Part shown: positions 6,105 to 7,616 of the stretch, piece after piece
How the letters are laid out: each line of letters begins with the position of its first letter
Numbering within the stretch: position 1 is the stretch's first letter
From: an uncultured bacterium
GTDB lineage: Bacteria; Pseudomonadota; Gammaproteobacteria; Burkholderiales; Burkholderiaceae_F
Assembly: GCA_905215795.1 (NCBI GenBank)
Contig: CAJMRV010000082.1
Coordinates: 1-7,616, forward strand
Length of the DNA: 7,616 bases
Direction: 5' to 3'
Made by a program: the position numbers and the translations under genes
The notes under the pieces: model-generated
Databases searched by the model: none
What the model was told of the DNA's origin: nothing
The model's input: the letters and a program-made list of their open reading frames with translations, nothing else

Positions 6105-6926
6105 TCAGTAGGCGAGGATGGCCTTGTAGAGCATGTAGCCCGCCAGGCAGTAGAGCATCAGGCCGAAGAGTTTCTTCAGACGGGTGCTGTCGAGCTTGTG
6201 GGCGAGTCTGGCGCCCATCGGGGCCGTGAAGATGCTGCAGAGTGCGACGGCGAGGAGCGCGGGCCAGTAGATGTAACCGAAGAGGCCGTCGTAGCCGGCG
6301 AGCTCGGGGACGTTCCAACCGCTGATCACGTAGCCGATCGTGCCGGCGAGCGAGACGGGGAAGCCGAGCGCCGCGGAGGTGCCGACCGCCTTGTGGATGT
6401 TCACGCGGCACCACGTCAGGAACGGGACGATTATGAAGCCGCCGCCCGCCCCCACGATCGAGGCGATCGTGCCGATGGTGAAGCCGGAGGCGATGAGGCC
6501 CGCCGGTCCGGGCATGTCGCGGGCGCCCTGCGAGTTCGAGCGCGAGATGAAGATCTTCGTTGCGGAGAAGCCCACGAAGGTTGTGAACACGAGGGCGATC
6601 CAGAAGGCCGAGAGGGCGCCTGCGATGTGGGCGCCGGCGAGCCCGCCGATCAGGATGCCGGGGATGAGTCCCCAGAAGGCGCTCCAGAGGACGCCGCCCA
6701 TCCTGGCGTGGGCCCTCAGCGAGGAGAGCGACGTGAAGAGGATCGTGCCCATCGAGGTGGCGATGGCGATGTGGACGATTTGGTCGGAGGGGAAGGCACC
6801 GCTCAGGCTCAGGAGCATCGTGAGGAACGGCGTGAGGATCATGCCGCCGCCGATGCCGAAGAGCCCGGCGAGGAATCCGGTGAAGCAGCCCAGGAAGGAG
6901 AGGGCCGCGAGCAGGGTGAGTTCCAC
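6105..6926 (-). CDS. TauE/SafE family membrane permease (probable anion/sulfite exporter)
   Basis: A 273-residue polytopic inner-membrane protein of the TauE/SafE (DUF81) family, whose members move sulfite, sulfoacetate or related organosulfur anions; the actual substrate cannot be read from sequence. The typical internal duplication is visible: GLFGIGGGMILTPFL (21-35) matches SIVGAGGGFIIVPFL (156-170), and each is followed by a TS-containing helix (IATSMGTI, 55-62; VGTSAALG, 181-188). About eight hydrophobic segments are present, with a polar central linker at about 128-140. The start is a GTG at 6926, with TAAGG overlapping the upstream stop codon as ribosome site. The EVE-domain gene ends 10 bases upstream, so the two are probably cotranscribed. 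The stop lies near the shared terminator at 6043-6086. Family call is secure. Confidence 0.92.
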   Translation of the reverse strand: MELTLLAALSFLGCFTGFLAGLFGIGGGMILTPFLTMLLSLSGAFPSDQIVHIAIATSMGTILFTSLSSLRAHARMGGVLWSAFWGLIPGILIGGLAGAHIAGALSAFWIALVFTTFVGFSATKIFISRSNSQGARDMPGPAGLIASGFTIGTIASIVGAGGGFIIVPFLTWCRVNIHKAVGTSAALGFPVSLAGTIGYVISGWNVPELAGYDGLFGYIYWPALLAVALCSIFTAPMGARLAHKLDSTRLKKLFGLMLYCLAGYMLYKAILAY

Positions 6927-6936
6927 GGTTGAGGCC

Positions 6937-7440
6937 TTATTCGTGCATGAGTTTGAGGGAGATGTGTTCGAACTCCGCCTTCGTCACCGGGGTGATTGAG
7001 AGGCGGTTGCCCTTTCTGAGGATGAGCATGTCGGAAAGTTCAGACTCCTCGCGGAGCGCCGCGATGCCGATGAGGTGGCAGGGGACGAGGGCCTTGACGT
7101 CGACGACGAGCCAGCGGGGTTTTTCGCGCGTGCTCTTCGCGTCGTAGTACTCGTTGTTCGGCTCGAACTGGGTTTCGTCGGGGTACGGGGCCGAGGCGAT
7201 CTCGGCGAGTCCTACGATGCCGGGCTTCGGACAGCTTGAGTGGTAGAAGAGGACGCCGTCACCCACCTTCATGTCGTCCCTCATGAAGTTCCTCGCCTGG
7301 TAGTTGCGGATGCCGAACCAGGGCATCTTGCCGCCGGGGGCGCCGGCGACGTCCGAGAAGGAGCACTCCCCGGGTTCGGTCTTCATGAGCCGGCGTGCGC
7401 CTGCGAGCAGGCGTCGTGCGGTCTTTTCAAGGTCAGTCAT
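6937..7440 (-). CDS. EVE-domain protein (THYN1-like)
   Basis: A 167-residue EVE-domain protein, a PUA-like fold related to YTH domains and thought to bind modified bases in RNA or DNA; its bacterial role is not settled. Motifs seen: LMKTEP (18-23), WFGIRNYQARNFMRD (41-55), VGDGVLFYHSSC (59-70), GIVGLAEI (74-81), YPDETQFE (86-93), KPRWLVVDV (107-115) and GNRLSITPVT (144-153). I chose the ATG at 7440. A TTG at 7509 would add 23 residues of no recognisable character, and an ATG at 7386 would begin within the first strand of the fold. The first 17 residues are an Arg-rich helix not usual for the family, and R-R stands where homologues have Y-W before LMKSEP. It is the first gene of a two-gene unit with the TauE/SafE permease. 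Confidence 0.9.
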   Translation of the reverse strand: MTDLEKTARRLLAGARRLMKTEPGECSFSDVAGAPGGKMPWFGIRNYQARNFMRDDMKVGDGVLFYHSSCPKPGIVGLAEIASAPYPDETQFEPNNEYYDAKSTREKPRWLVVDVKALVPCHLIGIAALREESELSDMLILRKGNRLSITPVTKAEFEHISLKLMHE

Positions 7441-7616
7441 GTTGGATGTATGAAGTGGCGAGACTGTGGCAAGTGGGTGGAATGAGTTTATTGTAGCTGT
7501 GTTGGGCAAAGTGACGCTACAATCTGAAGATTTCTTGATTCCCAGACTCAGGTGTGAGCTTTTAATGGTGAGGAACTGTCGTGCAGTTTAGAAAGACTTT
7601 ATTTCAGGGTGGAAGT
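7441..7616 (-). promoter_or_regulatory. Upstream region of the EVE-tauE unit
   Basis: These 176 bases carry no convincing gene on either strand; the only open frames are short. They are richer in A/T than the coding sequence and should hold the promoter of the EVE-domain gene. On the minus strand TACAAT (7495-7490) is a plausible -10, but no good -35 lies 16-18 bases from it. The right edge of the window cuts this region. Confidence 0.4.
7490..7523. repeat. 8-base inverted repeat upstream of the EVE gene
   Basis: ATTGTAGC (7490-7497) and GCTACAAT (7516-7523) are perfect inverted copies separated by 18 bases. Each arm contains TACAAT on its outward-reading strand, so they could be the -10 elements of two divergent promoters, or the two halves of an operator. 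The repeat is seen directly; function is inference. Confidence 0.5.

Noticed and set aside
6084..6932. A 282-codon plus-strand open frame antisense to the TauE/SafE gene
   Set aside because: Its product is almost entirely Glu, Gly, Ala, Asp and Arg, typical of the reverse of a G+C-rich membrane-protein gene, and it begins inside the terminator region.
7552..7616. A possible gene start on the plus strand near the right edge (ATGGTGAGG at 7566)
   Set aside because: The frame stops after eight codons, and no other start with a plausible ribosome site is visible before the edge.

Overview
This window is bacterial chromosomal DNA of high G+C content. It carries ordinary housekeeping genes from what is probably a Burkholderiales-type betaproteobacterium. 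I infer this from the style of the SecF and Lgt proteins, the paired DUF3482 GTPase and DUF2868 genes, and the strong G/C bias at third codon positions. A gut Sutterella-like lineage is possible, but that is a guess. I see no mobile element, CRISPR array, tRNA or rRNA.

Layout. (1) Positions 1-644, plus strand: the 3' part of secF, with its start off the left edge. Two hairpins follow (658-679 and 690-726). (2) Positions 831-5182, minus strand: a compact four-gene run read right to left, thiM, thiE, a DUF2868 membrane protein, and a DUF3482-type P-loop GTPase. The first two overlap, and the later gaps are 37 and 33 bases. The hairpin at 690-726 has its T-run on the minus strand and probably ends this operon. 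(3) Positions 5279-6022, plus strand: an lgt-family gene, divergent from thiM across a 96-base gap and closed by a strong bidirectional terminator (6043-6086). (4) Positions 6105-7440, minus strand: a TauE/SafE permease gene downstream of an EVE-domain gene, 10 bases apart. (5) Positions 7441-7616: non-coding upstream region with an 8-base inverted repeat.

How the genes fit together. ThiM phosphorylates hydroxyethylthiazole and ThiE joins the product to HMP-PP to make thiamine phosphate, so the pair is the thiazole-salvage end of thiamine synthesis. The GTPase and its DUF2868 partner look like a membrane-associated pair of unknown role. SecF and Lgt both act on exported proteins at the inner membrane, but they are not in one operon.

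The most notable observation is the lgt-family gene. Most of the protein is a good prolipoprotein diacylglyceryl transferase, but two of the family's most conserved stretches are damaged without breaking the reading frame. About 13 residues of TM1, including the conserved W-Y, are missing. The Lgt signature after G-x-I-G-N is replaced by unrelated sequence in a patch of clearly lower G+C. Residues equivalent to E. coli Y26, R143, E151 and G154 are lost, while H103, N146, R239 and E243 equivalents remain. Because Lgt is normally essential in proteobacteria, this suggests a non-canonical or inactive paralogue, or a second functional lgt elsewhere in the genome.
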